Source: Nitrospirota bacterium
GTDB taxonomy: Bacteria > Nitrospirota > Leptospirillia > Leptospirillales > Leptospirillaceae
Direction of reading: 5' to 3'
DNA: 45,712 bases
NCBI GenBank assembly: GCA_021820445.1
Contig: JAKADN010000008.1
Location: forward strand, 1-45,712
In this document: positions 1-7,979 of the stretch, piece by piece
Numbering within the stretch: position 1 is the first letter of the stretch
Layout of the letters: each line of letters starts with the position of its first letter
Notes under the pieces: model-generated
The model's database searches: none
What the model saw: the letters and a program-made list of their open reading frames with translations, nothing else
Told to the model about the DNA's origin: nothing
Translations under genes and position numbers: made by a program

Positions 1-1
1 A

Positions 2-109
2 GATGCGGCCATGGCCGGAGACTGGAAAAAACTTTGGATCATCGCGGCGGCCGCTTCGGCGGTGGGTGCTGCCATCGGATTTTTTTTCGGTCTGAGGGGC
101 GGAGGATGA
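2..109 (+). CDS. C-terminal end of an unidentified membrane protein (partial)
   Basis: Only the last 35 codons are in the window; the reading frame enters from the left edge and stops at TGA 107-109. The visible tail has a short charged stretch (GDWKK) followed by one hydrophobic alanine/glycine-rich segment ending in FFFGLRGGG, which looks like a C-terminal transmembrane helix with a basic end. Nothing in it identifies a family. It converges on the minus-strand gene at 169-1041, with about 60 bases between their stops. Confidence 0.5.
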   Translation, partial: DAAMAGDWKKLWIIAAAASAVGAAIGFFFGLRGGG

Positions 110-168
110 CTCTTTCCCCCCAGTGATATCACAAAAATGCCTGCAGTCGACCACTTTTGAAGTTTATG

Positions 169-1041
169 TCAATATCCTCCTCCCTGATTTCTGACATTCT
201 CGACTGTGACGATGATCCCTACCGCCAGCGGCAGAAGCGACAATCCCGCCAGGATGAGGGCCCTCTTTCCTGATCCGGTCCTTTGGCCCAACAGCGAAAG
301 GCGGCCAGCCACTCCTCCGAGTAAAAGGGCGCCGGCCAGTGAGCCGATCACCCCCGGTGAAATGTCCACATACATGAGTCCGATGACGAGAAGGGCTCCG
401 AGCACCCATCCGGGTTCGATACCGGAAAGGCGGGTCCCGAAAAGGGTCGAAAGAAGCATGGCTCCGAAAACCGCCGAAAGTCCCCCCGCCAGTTGTCCGA
501 CGAGAAGGCTTCCCGAGAGGGGGGACAGGACCCCGAGCACCGCAGCTGTAAAAAATGAGGGAATGAGAAAGAATGGATCGAGTCCTGTGGTTCGGTCCAC
601 AGGGTAACTGAAACGGATTGCGAGCCAGGCAGCGAGGGTCAAGGAATAAGAAAAGGTTCCCTGAAACAGGGTTTCCTGTCTGAGAAGCGGAAGGGTCAGA
701 AGAAGGAGCCATGCACTCATGGCGCCCGATTCGACCAGAAATCGAACCCTCAGAGGAACCATGTTTCTCAAAATGAAGGAAGCGGATGCGAGAAGTGGAA
801 TCCAGTCCATAGGTCGATCCGGGTCAAGAAAGTGGCGGATCGAGCCGGGATCGAACAAGGCGAAAGAGAGAATGATCCCGAGGAGGACGATGAGATCCGC
901 GAGAGGAAGGGTGTTTTTTCGCCATTTTCCAGGAAGAAGTTTCAAGGAGAAAAGGAGGAGCAGAACGGAAAGGAACGGAAGGACGGCCGGCCACATCAAT
1001 GCCATGGCGGGGGCGATGGAGAGGGTTTCCATGGGGCACAT
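169..1041 (-). CDS. Polytopic membrane protein of unknown function
   Basis: A 290-residue, very hydrophobic protein with roughly eight or nine predicted membrane spans separated by short loops. It has no signal peptide apart from the first span and no recognisable catalytic motif. The first span starts a few residues after either of two methionines (residues 1 and 4), so the exact start is uncertain by three codons. The next gene upstream on the same strand is yceI, from which it is separated by a G/C hairpin at 1090-1112. I do not recognise the family. Codon use and GC content match the surroundings. Confidence 0.7.
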   Translation of the reverse strand: MCPMETLSIAPAMALMWPAVLPFLSVLLLLFSLKLLPGKWRKNTLPLADLIVLLGIILSFALFDPGSIRHFLDPDRPMDWIPLLASASFILRNMVPLRVRFLVESGAMSAWLLLLTLPLLRQETLFQGTFSYSLTLAAWLAIRFSYPVDRTTGLDPFFLIPSFFTAAVLGVLSPLSGSLLVGQLAGGLSAVFGAMLLSTLFGTRLSGIEPGWVLGALLVIGLMYVDISPGVIGSLAGALLLGGVAGRLSLLGQRTGSGKRALILAGLSLLPLAVGIIVTVENVRNQGGGY

Positions 1042-1089
1042 TCTCCGGGTACGGACTGAATCAAGGTGGAGTGGGGAATCATGTCAATG

Positions 1090-1112
1090 GAGGGGGGACT
1101 TGCCCCCCCCTC
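1090..1112 (-). terminator. G/C hairpin after yceI
   Basis: GAGGGGGG at 1090-1097 pairs perfectly with CCCCCCTC at 1105-1112 around a short loop. It lies 16 bases beyond the yceI stop and before the start of the downstream membrane protein gene at 1041. There is no clear T-tract, so it could be a terminator or only a processing or stability element. Confidence 0.5.
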
Positions 1113-1127
1113 ATGTCCCATTACTTC

Positions 1128-1781
1128 TTACTTCTTCTCCCTGATTCCTTCGACGCTGATGTAGATCTGGACCTTGTCCCCGATCATGCCCGGATAGGTC
1201 GTGATTCCGAAATCGCTCCTCCGGACAGATCCCTCGGCGTCGTATCCAGTCAGGTATCCGCCCCAGGGTTTCGGAAGGGCTGAAACATCAGCGGCTCCGA
1301 CTTCATGAACCTTGAATGAGACGTTGCGGGTTTTTCCATGAATGGTGAGCTTTCCGACCAGAAGACCCGATTTTTTTCCTGTCTTTTTAAAACGGGTGGA
1401 CGCGAAGCGGATCGTGGGGAAGGTCTTGGCGTCAAAGAAATCTGGCCCTCTCAAATCCTTGTCGCGCATGGGATGGTTGGTGTCGATGCTTTTCGTGGCG
1501 ATGTTGATGACCACATCCGTTTTTCCGGGATCAAGCCGATAATGGCCGCTGATGGTATCAAAGCGGCCGACGGCTGTGGCGACCCCCGCATGTCCCACGG
1601 TAAAGGTGACCGAGGTGTGATCGGGGTCGATTCTGTAGAGGCCGGAGGGATCTCCGCTGCCGTTTTTGTAAGAGGCCGACCATGCAGGGAGACTTCCGTT
1701 GAATACAAGAAAGAGAAGAAGCAGGGCCGTGGTGGCAGCCTTGACGAGGTGCGGTTTCATAATCCCTGGGGTGATTTGCAT
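1128..1781 (-). CDS. YceI-family secreted protein
   Basis: A 217-residue protein with an N-terminal signal peptide (hydrophobic core LLLLFLVF, likely cleavage near PAWSA). A YceI-like lipocalin domain follows, from the YRIDPDHTSVTFTVGH motif to the C terminus. Family features visible are the opening DPDHTSV strand, the KSIDTNHPMRDKDLRG block and the FFDAKTFPTIRF block. YceI proteins are periplasmic eight-stranded barrels that bind long isoprenoid or amide ligands; their role here is unknown. The ATG at 1781 has AAGGAG six bases upstream. A candidate promoter lies at 1859-1887, and the gene is probably monocistronic. Confidence 0.9.
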   Translation of the reverse strand: MQITPGIMKPHLVKAATTALLLLFLVFNGSLPAWSASYKNGSGDPSGLYRIDPDHTSVTFTVGHAGVATAVGRFDTISGHYRLDPGKTDVVINIATKSIDTNHPMRDKDLRGPDFFDAKTFPTIRFASTRFKKTGKKSGLLVGKLTIHGKTRNVSFKVHEVGAADVSALPKPWGGYLTGYDAEGSVRRSDFGITTYPGMIGDKVQIYISVEGIREKK

Positions 1782-1858
1782 GGAAAGCTCCTTGGGTTGA
1801 GGTGTGAAGAATTTTCGGGGAAGCCTTTGTCCATTTCATATGATTCATCTAATATCCA

Positions 1859-1887
1859 AATCTATTGTTTCATGATTTTAGTTTCAA
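1859..1887 (-). promoter_or_regulatory. Candidate sigma-70 promoter for yceI
   Basis: On the minus strand TTGAAA (plus-strand 1882-1887) is followed after 17 bases by TAGATT (plus-strand 1859-1864), about 80 bases before the yceI ATG. The surrounding 130 bases are clearly AT-rich compared with the genome. Confidence 0.45.
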
Positions 1888-1990
1888 TGCAAACATAAAT
1901 TGTGGGTCGATTTGATCATCAGGGAGATTGCCATTAAAATGGAGGTTCCCAGTATTTTTTTAGGACCTTCAAGGTGGAAGGAGCGCGGGA

Positions 1991-2584
1991 TTGGAGAGAA
2001 CCCCTGAAGAGATCAGGCGGGAACTGGTGGGCCATATTGAACGGATGGTCTGCCGATGCCAGGACTCTTCCTGCTTCTCTCTCGAGCGCTCCCTCGAAAT
2101 GGACTGGGCCGTGGGCGGCTTCGGCGAGATGGAAGAGAGATTCGCCGAGCTTGACCGGCTTTTCTCCGGACTTCTGGAAGAGGTCTTACGGGAATCGTCT
2201 CGGTCCGGCCTGGGCAAGATCGCCCGGAAGGCGGAGTTTCTCGAGGACCGCTTCGAGGAAATGGACAGCCATCTCAGAAATCGCCCCCGCAGAAAAAGGG
2301 CGGCCTTTCCCTGGGAGAAGTTCTTCCGGATGGGGACGGGGGACGGGGGTCAAAATCCTGAGGTTCGACGTGAGGAGCGTCTGAAGGCGGCCTGCAGGAC
2401 CCTGGGATTGCCCGAATCCTCCCTGTGGGAAGAGATCCGGAAAAAAGCCAGGGTTCTTCTGAAGGAGCTGCATCCGGATATGCGCTCCGGAGACAGGAGT
2501 CAGGAAGCCAGGATGCGGGAAATTCTCGATGCCTACGCTTTTCTCAAGGAATACTTCGGGATGGGAAGGGAAAGGGAAAAATAA
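1991..2584 (+). CDS. Protein with a C-terminal J-domain
   Basis: A 197-residue, highly charged, mostly helical protein. Residues 1-100 look coiled-coil-like and are unrecognised. Residues about 128-190 resemble a J-domain: a helix I around LKAACRTLGL, a basic helix II and the diagnostic HPD tripeptide in LKELHPDMRSG, then a helix III ending in LKEYFG. J-domains stimulate the Hsp70 ATPase, so the N-terminal part may recruit a client to DnaK. The start is TTG at 1991, supported by AAGGAG seven bases upstream. It is first in a tight run with 2625-2909 and 2943-3347. Confidence 0.75.
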   Translation: MERTPEEIRRELVGHIERMVCRCQDSSCFSLERSLEMDWAVGGFGEMEERFAELDRLFSGLLEEVLRESSRSGLGKIARKAEFLEDRFEEMDSHLRNRPRRKRAAFPWEKFFRMGTGDGGQNPEVRREERLKAACRTLGLPESSLWEEIRKKARVLLKELHPDMRSGDRSQEARMREILDAYAFLKEYFGMGREREK

Positions 2585-2624
2585 GTTTGATACGTAGGTA
2601 TGCATTTTGGGAGGGATTGAAGGC

Positions 2625-2909
2625 ATGGACCCGGTCGAAATAAACGACCCTGAGAAAATTCAGGAAATCCTCAAGGGGGTCACTCTTTCGGGGGAAGGTT
2701 TCGTGACGGCATGTCTCCTGGAGGATGTTTGGGATGCGGGACTCACCTATCCCGACTACTTCAAGGCGGCGGGGGAGGATCCGACCGCTTCGCTCAACGG
2801 AGTGTCCCCCGCATGGGAAACATACCACCTGCGCCAGGGGAAAAAAGTCGTGAATGTGTACGGAATGGGTTCGAGGGGTCGCAGAATTCATGTGACCGAA
2901 ACACCCTGA
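2625..2909 (+). CDS. Small conserved-looking protein of unknown function
   Basis: A 94-residue acidic, soluble protein with no signal peptide or membrane segment. A longer reading from TTG at 2607 is possible, but the ATG at 2625 has GGGAGGG nine bases upstream and is preferred. It lies 40 bases after the J-domain gene and 33 bases before the DUF1841 gene, which suggests co-transcription. I do not recognise the family, and no catalytic motif stands out. Confidence 0.6.
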   Translation: MDPVEINDPEKIQEILKGVTLSGEGFVTACLLEDVWDAGLTYPDYFKAAGEDPTASLNGVSPAWETYHLRQGKKVVNVYGMGSRGRRIHVTETP

Positions 2910-2942
2910 GCCAACTATTAAAACCCGTGTTGAGGTTGAAAA

Positions 2943-3347
2943 ATGCTTTTTGACGCCGATCTTCTCGAACATATCAGGCTGATCGCCCGGGAGGGGGATC
3001 TCTCGGGGGAGGATCGGGAAATCTCGGAAATCCTTGATATGCATCCTGAGTATGCGGAGATATGGAACGATCCCGGAAAGGACCCATCCAGGCCACTCGA
3101 AATCAACGGGCAAATGGTCAACCCCTTTGTTCATGTCGCGTTGCATCTGATTGTCGGGCGCCAGATCCGACAGGGATTTCCGGCAGAGGTAAAGAAGGCC
3201 TACCTGCATCTCGTGGAGCGGGGAGAGGGCGAGCATGAGGCTCTGCATGCGCTGATGGGATGGTACGGCAAGCTCTATTTTGAGTCCGTCCGGAAGAGCG
3301 ACGCGTTTGACGAATCCCGCTATCTCCAGGGGCTGGCTTTCCTCTAG
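2943..3347 (+). CDS. DUF1841-family protein
   Basis: A 134-residue soluble protein. It matches my memory of the DUF1841 pattern: an NPFVHVALHLIVGRQI block (about residues 60-75), a central helix, and a HEALHALMGWYGKLYFES block near the C terminus. The repeated histidines in these two blocks are the family's conserved feature, possibly metal-binding, but no function is established. Start is the ATG at 2943, after an AT-rich gap with a GAGG-like ribosome site. Last gene of the 1991-3347 run. Confidence 0.75.
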   Translation: MLFDADLLEHIRLIAREGDLSGEDREISEILDMHPEYAEIWNDPGKDPSRPLEINGQMVNPFVHVALHLIVGRQIRQGFPAEVKKAYLHLVERGEGEHEALHALMGWYGKLYFESVRKSDAFDESRYLQGLAFL

Positions 3348-3409
3348 CCCTGCTTCGATTGTCCCTGGAAACCGGAAAGGATTTTCGTCTGTATTTTTCG
3401 AGGATGTCC

Positions 3410-3439
3410 TTGACTTTAGCGGGCGGCGGCCTTTAGAAT
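3410..3439 (+). promoter_or_regulatory. Candidate promoter of the por operon, with a long leader
   Basis: TTGACT at 3410-3415 and TAGAAT at 3434-3439 are separated by 18 bases. Transcription from here would give a leader of about 310 bases before porA at 3757. The gap 3348-3756 contains no convincing gene; short frames inside it lack ribosome sites and family features. The long leader could carry regulation, but I see no named riboswitch. Confidence 0.4.
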
Positions 3440-3756
3440 TGACGGACCGTTTCCCATTTGCCGGTCTTGGTCTGCAATGCAGGATCCACCTGGTTCCTGG
3501 TCAGCCCACGACATGGATTTCGCGCTCTCCAAGGCCTTTCGGTTCTCGGAGGGTCCGGGGAGACGTATCCGGTCTGAAAGGATTTTCAGGTCACCGAAAT
3601 TTCGCGGGCCTGGCATGAGTATGAGCGAATGCCGGGGCTCCTTGCGGATATGCTCAAAGGATCAACCGGGGCTCCCGGAGTGTACCGACCTGACTCTTTG
3701 ATTCTTGATGAGAGCCGGTACTCCCGGGATAGCACTTTTACTTAAGGAGCAGAAAG

Positions 3757-4977
3757 ATGGCGACAGAGACAAATTCCCGGGTTCCCCAGATTGGTCAGCG
3801 AAACAAGAAGAACCAGCTGATCACGGATCCCAACGAGATGTTCTTTCTTTCCCCTCGGACACCCTCGTTCCTGACAGGGTCTGAGGTCATTCGCGAGGCG
3901 ATCAGACGTGCCAGCGTTGATTTTTCCGTTGCCTATCCCATCACGCCGCAGTCCGAAGCCTCCTCCCTGGTCGGGGAGCTCTTTGCAGAGGGCTATGTCG
4001 GCGATTACATGCGCGGTGAATCGGAGTTTGCCGTCATGGGCCAGTGCGCGGGAGCGGCATTTGGCGGGGCCAGGGTCTTCACGACAACGGCCGGTCCGGG
4101 AACCCTCCGGGCTTTTGAAAACTTTCCGATGTGGGCCGGAAGCCGTCTTCCTATCCAGGTGGTCTTTACGGTCCGGGGGGTCAATTCTCCCCTGACTATC
4201 CAGCCGGATACCCTGGAAATCGCCTTTATGCTTGAGACCGGCATGCTACTCTGGCATGCGGAAACCGCCCAGGACCTCTTCGATTTCATGCTCAAGGGGT
4301 ACTATGTGGCGGAACAGCCGGAGGTCCATCTCCCTATCGGCGTCATCTGTGACGGGTTCTTCGTCACCCACACCAAGGATATGGTCATGATGACCCCGGA
4401 GGATCTGGCCCTGCCGCATTACGATCCTTACCGGAGTCCCGTCGTCTGCATGGACATGGAGGTTCCTCCAGTCCGCATGATGCGCGATCCTTTCGTTATG
4501 AAATCCAACTATATCAGTTATATGACACATGCCAGCTGGCAGCTGGAAATCCGGGCAGCTATCGAGCGCTCGCGAAAGCACACCATTCCGATTCTCGATG
4601 GGCTGATCGATGTTGAAAATCCAGATGCGGAGATCATGATGGTGGCATCAGGCACCGCCGTTTCCCAGGCAAGGGAAGCTATCCGTCTCTTCAGGGACAA
4701 GGGAGTCAAGGTCGGTCTGGTCAAGATCAAGACTCTTCGGCCCTTCCCGACGGAAGAAATTCGAAAGGCGACGGAACACGCAAAGCATATTTTTGTTCCT
4801 GAGTTCAATGTGGCCGGTTGGCTGGCCCGGGAGATCAAATCCACGATCGATCGCAACGGCCGCGTCATTGCCGGCCCGCATGTCGCCGGTGGCATGACCA
4901 TGCCCCCGGAAATTATTGTTGAAGAGATCGAAAAACATCTGGCGCACCGCCGGAATAAGGAGCTCGTCCATGGGTAA
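3757..4977 (+). CDS. porA: Pyruvate:ferredoxin oxidoreductase, alpha subunit
   Basis: A 406-residue alpha subunit of the four-subunit 2-oxoacid:ferredoxin oxidoreductase family. It carries the transketolase pyrimidine-type fold (residues about 35-240, with SVAYPITPQSE and GESEFAVMGQCAGAA) and the C-terminal transketolase-like domain (about 275-390, with MVASGTAVSQAREA). Together with PorB it binds thiamine diphosphate and either decarboxylates pyruvate to acetyl-CoA or, with low-potential ferredoxin, makes pyruvate from acetyl-CoA and CO2 in reductive carbon fixation. The start is supported by AAGGAG just upstream. The stop overlaps the porB start by eight bases. Pyruvate is the most likely substrate by family resemblance; a related 2-oxoacid cannot be excluded. 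Confidence 0.92.
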   Translation: MATETNSRVPQIGQRNKKNQLITDPNEMFFLSPRTPSFLTGSEVIREAIRRASVDFSVAYPITPQSEASSLVGELFAEGYVGDYMRGESEFAVMGQCAGAAFGGARVFTTTAGPGTLRAFENFPMWAGSRLPIQVVFTVRGVNSPLTIQPDTLEIAFMLETGMLLWHAETAQDLFDFMLKGYYVAEQPEVHLPIGVICDGFFVTHTKDMVMMTPEDLALPHYDPYRSPVVCMDMEVPPVRMMRDPFVMKSNYISYMTHASWQLEIRAAIERSRKHTIPILDGLIDVENPDAEIMMVASGTAVSQAREAIRLFRDKGVKVGLVKIKTLRPFPTEEIRKATEHAKHIFVPEFNVAGWLAREIKSTIDRNGRVIAGPHVAGGMTMPPEIIVEEIEKHLAHRRNKELVHG

Positions 4978-5863
4978 GAAAATTCAGATAAACAAGGAAT
5001 TTGTCGATATCATGCCACAGGATTACCTTGACCTCGTGGATAATGGGACCTATGAATCACCCAACCGTGGATGGAAGGACTTCGGAACAGCGACAGAGCT
5101 GATCGCCGAACACTCGCTCTGTGCGGGGTGCCCCGAATCGATCGCCTTCCGGCATATCATGGCCTCCATTCCGAACCCGGAGGACACTGTGATGGTCGGG
5201 TCGACAGGGTGTACCAGCCTGGTCTTCCCGATGATCGCCGTTCACAACATTCATTCGCTCTTTGGAAATCAGAACGCGATTGCGACCGGTCTCAAGCGCG
5301 CCCTTGCCGTCCGCTTCCCGGACAGGGTCAAGGATGTCATCGTCCTGGCAGGCGATGGCGCTACGGTCGACATCGGGCTCGACATGACCCTCCAGTCCTG
5401 GTTCCGTAAGGAGAGGTTCACGACAATCTGCTTCGACAACGAACTCTATGCGAATACCGGGGGACAGGAATCCGGTCTCATGCAAAAAGGATTTTTGGCA
5501 AAAATGGCTCCGGTGGGCAAGAAGTTTGAAAAGGTGCGTCTTCCCGAAATTGCACGCGAATCGGGATGCGATTACGTTGCGATCATGACGGCCAGCAAGC
5601 CCAGCCTGGTCGAAAAGGTCATCAAGCAGGCCGTTCTCATTGCCCGCGAGGTTGGTCCCACTTATATCCAGATCTATACCCCCTGCATTCTGGAAATCGG
5701 AAAGCAGAGCATGGAAGGTCTTCAGGAAATGCGCACCTCGGAGGCGCCCGGCGAACGCTTCAAGTTCCGGGAATTCATCTCCCCCGAGGCTCAGTCCTTC
5801 CTCGATGGTCTGGCAGAAAAGAAAAAGGCCGAAAAACTGGCCGCCACTGGAGCAACATCCTAA
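4970..5863 (+). CDS. porB: Pyruvate:ferredoxin oxidoreductase, beta subunit
   Basis: A 297-residue beta subunit. The thiamine diphosphate motif is GDGATVDIGLD at about residues 128-138, closed by the DNELYANTGG block near 156-165. Cysteines C51 and C54 (CAGCPE), C81 (STGCTS) and one in TPCILE near 224 are positioned like the ligands of the beta-subunit [4Fe-4S] cluster. An in-frame longer reading from 4916 exists, but the ATG at 4970 has AAGGAG seven bases upstream and is the better start; it overlaps porA by eight bases. It forms the catalytic core with PorA and passes electrons to PorD. Confidence 0.92.
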   Translation: MGKKIQINKEFVDIMPQDYLDLVDNGTYESPNRGWKDFGTATELIAEHSLCAGCPESIAFRHIMASIPNPEDTVMVGSTGCTSLVFPMIAVHNIHSLFGNQNAIATGLKRALAVRFPDRVKDVIVLAGDGATVDIGLDMTLQSWFRKERFTTICFDNELYANTGGQESGLMQKGFLAKMAPVGKKFEKVRLPEIARESGCDYVAIMTASKPSLVEKVIKQAVLIAREVGPTYIQIYTPCILEIGKQSMEGLQEMRTSEAPGERFKFREFISPEAQSFLDGLAEKKKAEKLAATGATS

Positions 5864-5878
5864 CAACAAGGAGAGCCG

Positions 5879-6571
5879 ATGAAAGCGCGCGTCAATATAC
5901 GCATGTCGGGCCTTGGAGGGCAGGGGGTCGTGACCTCTGCCCATCTGATGGCTATGGCGGCGGCCCATGAAGGGAATTTTTCGATCTCCAATCCGTTCTT
6001 CGGGGCGGAAAAACGAATGGCCCCGGCTGAGTCCTATGTCAGGATCGGCCCAGAAAAGATTTACGACCGTGGGGAATTGGTTTTTCCTCATGTCGTGATG
6101 ATCTATCATCCCCAGGTGATCACGATGGGGAAAAGCTACACCATGCCCTTCTATTCCGGGATCAAAGACGGGGGGCTTGTCATCATCAATGATGATGTTG
6201 AGCTTCTGACTGAAGATGAACGAGCGGATCTTGCGAAAAAAAATGTGACGGTCTATTACGTCCCCGCCACGAAGATTGCCCTTGAACTCGCCGGCACCGA
6301 GCTGGCGACGAACATGGGGATGCTCGGGGCAGTGGCCGGTCTGACCCATGTGGTGACGATGGATGGATTGGACAAGGCCCTCCAGGACCGCTTCGGGAAG
6401 AAATATGTGGCCTCTGGCGGAACGGCAACTCTCGACGAGGCGATCAAGAAAAAATTCGCCAAAAAGGAGATGCTCCTGCAAAAGAATCTCGAAACGATCC
6501 GCAGGACCTTTGATGAGGCGTCAGCCTTCGCAGCCAAACATCCCGCGATCTCCGCGGGCGTCGGAATGTAA
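5879..6571 (+). CDS. porG: Pyruvate:ferredoxin oxidoreductase, gamma subunit
   Basis: A 230-residue gamma subunit (catalytic domain of pyruvate/ketoisovalerate oxidoreductase). It starts with the family's nucleotide-fold motif MSGLGGQGVVTSAHL and has the SNPFFGAEKRMAPAES block, which in relatives helps form the CoA-binding site. The C-terminal 60 residues are a charged helical extension. It follows porB by 15 bases with AAGGAG before the ATG. Gene order alpha-beta-gamma-delta differs from the gamma-delta-alpha-beta order common in archaea. Confidence 0.9.
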   Translation: MKARVNIRMSGLGGQGVVTSAHLMAMAAAHEGNFSISNPFFGAEKRMAPAESYVRIGPEKIYDRGELVFPHVVMIYHPQVITMGKSYTMPFYSGIKDGGLVIINDDVELLTEDERADLAKKNVTVYYVPATKIALELAGTELATNMGMLGAVAGLTHVVTMDGLDKALQDRFGKKYVASGGTATLDEAIKKKFAKKEMLLQKNLETIRRTFDEASAFAAKHPAISAGVGM

Positions 6572-6598
6572 CCCTAAAAAGACTCAGGAAGGGCATCA

Positions 6599-6811
6599 AT
6601 GTATAATGTGGCAGAGGTGAATGCGGAGGAATGTGTCGCCCAGAAAGGATGCCGGCTCTGTATCATGTATTGTCCGGAAGCCAACTGCATTCAGATGGAC
6701 ACGACGAAGATGGTAGCCACCATCGTCGAATCCCGTTGCAAGGGATGTGAACTTTGCGTGGTTGTCTGTGATGCTGCGAAACACAATGCCATCAAGATGG
6801 TGGCACGATAG
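6599..6811 (+). CDS. porD: Pyruvate:ferredoxin oxidoreductase, delta (ferredoxin) subunit
   Basis: A 70-residue ferredoxin-like subunit with eight cysteines for two [4Fe-4S] clusters: C12, C18, C21, C25 and C47, C50, C53, C57. The second set is the classical CxxCxxCxxxC. The first has five residues between its first two cysteines instead of two, and the usual CP occurs only in that set. It relays electrons between PorB and external ferredoxin. The por genes end here at a strong hairpin (6825-6853). Confidence 0.9.
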   Translation: MYNVAEVNAEECVAQKGCRLCIMYCPEANCIQMDTTKMVATIVESRCKGCELCVVVCDAAKHNAIKMVAR

Positions 6812-6824
6812 CCTGAAGAAAGGC

Positions 6825-6853
6825 GGGGGTGAAGGATTTCTTCCTTCACCCCC
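6825..6853 (+). terminator. 12-bp perfect hairpin after porD
   Basis: GGGGGTGAAGGA (6825-6836) and TCCTTCACCCCC (6842-6853) form a perfect 12-bp stem with a five-base loop, 14 bases after the porD stop. No T-tract follows. It ends only 12 bases before the next ATG (6866), so it may act as an RNA stability or partial termination element and may limit translation of that gene. Confidence 0.65.
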
Positions 6854-6865
6854 ACTCTATCCCCT

Positions 6866-7153
6866 ATGAAAAATGACCTTATTGACGAAGCGCGAATGTC
6901 CCAAGAAAATGCCCTTGCTGAGGCCTTCAGACAAGTTGAAGAGTCAATCAAATCCTTCCATGCCCTCCTCGATACGGTCAATCAGGATGCCTCATCGCGT
7001 CCTCTCTCCGAAGAAGATCTGAAATCCCGTTTTGTGGCCTCCCAGGCCCTGCGCGACAGCGCATCCATCTATCTCGACTGGGGATGGCACTATCTCAGTC
7101 GGTTATACGAAGTCCCCAATCCCCACAATCCGGAAGACGAACTCCTCGATTGA
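6866..7153 (+). CDS. Small acidic protein of unknown function behind the por operon
   Basis: A 95-residue acidic, helical, soluble protein with no cysteines and no recognisable motif. The first ATG lacks a good ribosome site because the por hairpin ends 12 bases upstream; a second ATG at 6896 is possible. Its position right after porABGD makes it a candidate accessory factor for POR, but nothing in the sequence proves this. It converges with the lipoprotein gene at 7200-7979. Confidence 0.5.
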   Translation: MKNDLIDEARMSQENALAEAFRQVEESIKSFHALLDTVNQDASSRPLSEEDLKSRFVASQALRDSASIYLDWGWHYLSRLYEVPNPHNPEDELLD

Positions 7154-7199
7154 CAATCGTTTAGCCAGGTCCGATTCCCAGATTTCTAAAAAAATCATA

Positions 7200-7979
7200 T
7201 CAAAAAAATCCGTGGAGAATTTCCATCAGGGGATTCACCCTTGATTTGGATTTCGATGCGAGCCGAATGGAAACATCGATCAATTTGGGTGGCGTTTTCG
7301 CGGCAAGATCGAATTCCTGGACCTGAAAAAGGAGCTTGGTTCGGGAGAGAAGTTTCTCGTTGAAAGGCAATTTGAAGTAAAAAAGCCCGCCAGCCTTGCC
7401 ATGAGAATAAAGGATGGCTTTGATGGGAAAGGCCTTGTAGGCGAGGTCGCGTCCAAAAGGGGTTTGGGCGGGGGTCGGTTGCGAGAAGGGAGAAGGAAGG
7501 ACCCAGATCATGGATCCTAAGCCCAAAGTGACGATCGTGAAGAGTATGAGTCCCGTATAATAAAGCACCTGCTTGACGTTCTGATAGGGAACATTGGCCT
7601 GCCATGCGATATCGAAGGCCTCGGATGGGGAAATGTTCCGATAGTTTTTTTTGAGCTGGGAGAGAAAGACAGAATGAGGGACAATCTGGGCCTTAAGGTT
7701 TTCCCCATCTTCTGCAAGGACGACCTGGATCGGTATTACCTGCTCCCGCCAGAGTCCCTGATGTCCAAAAAGGGCATGGGTGTCCTGAGCCGTATGAAAG
7801 GATCGGATTCCAATGGTGAGATGTGAGCCAGGAATCTTGTCGACGATGGGCATCGTTTCGGGATCCGGATGAGACAGGGGGCGAAAGTGATAAAAGGAAG
7901 CACAGGCGGAAATCGAAAAGAGGACCATCGTGGCAAGGGAAATGGCTTTAAAGCGCCTCAGGCGCAAGTTTTCAGTCAT
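7200..7979 (-). CDS. Predicted lipoprotein with one internal membrane segment
   Basis: A 259-residue protein with a basic N terminus, a hydrophobic core and a lipobox ending in ISAC, so it is probably lipid-anchored through the cysteine near residue 26. A second hydrophobic stretch (about residues 145-162, LILFTIVTLGLGSMIWVL) could be a transmembrane segment, which is unusual for a lipoprotein. The rest is soluble and not recognised. Its ATG overlaps the psiE stop by eight bases, so it is translated from the same message. Confidence 0.65.
   Translation of the reverse strand: MTENLRLRRFKAISLATMVLFSISACASFYHFRPLSHPDPETMPIVDKIPGSHLTIGIRSFHTAQDTHALFGHQGLWREQVIPIQVVLAEDGENLKAQIVPHSVFLSQLKKNYRNISPSEAFDIAWQANVPYQNVKQVLYYTGLILFTIVTLGLGSMIWVLPSPFSQPTPAQTPFGRDLAYKAFPIKAILYSHGKAGGLFYFKLPFNEKLLSRTKLLFQVQEFDLAAKTPPKLIDVSIRLASKSKSRVNPLMEILHGFF

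Noticed and set aside
5057-6481. 474-codon minus-strand open frame opposite porB and porG
   Set aside because: It is antisense to two clearly recognised subunits and has no ribosome site or family features.
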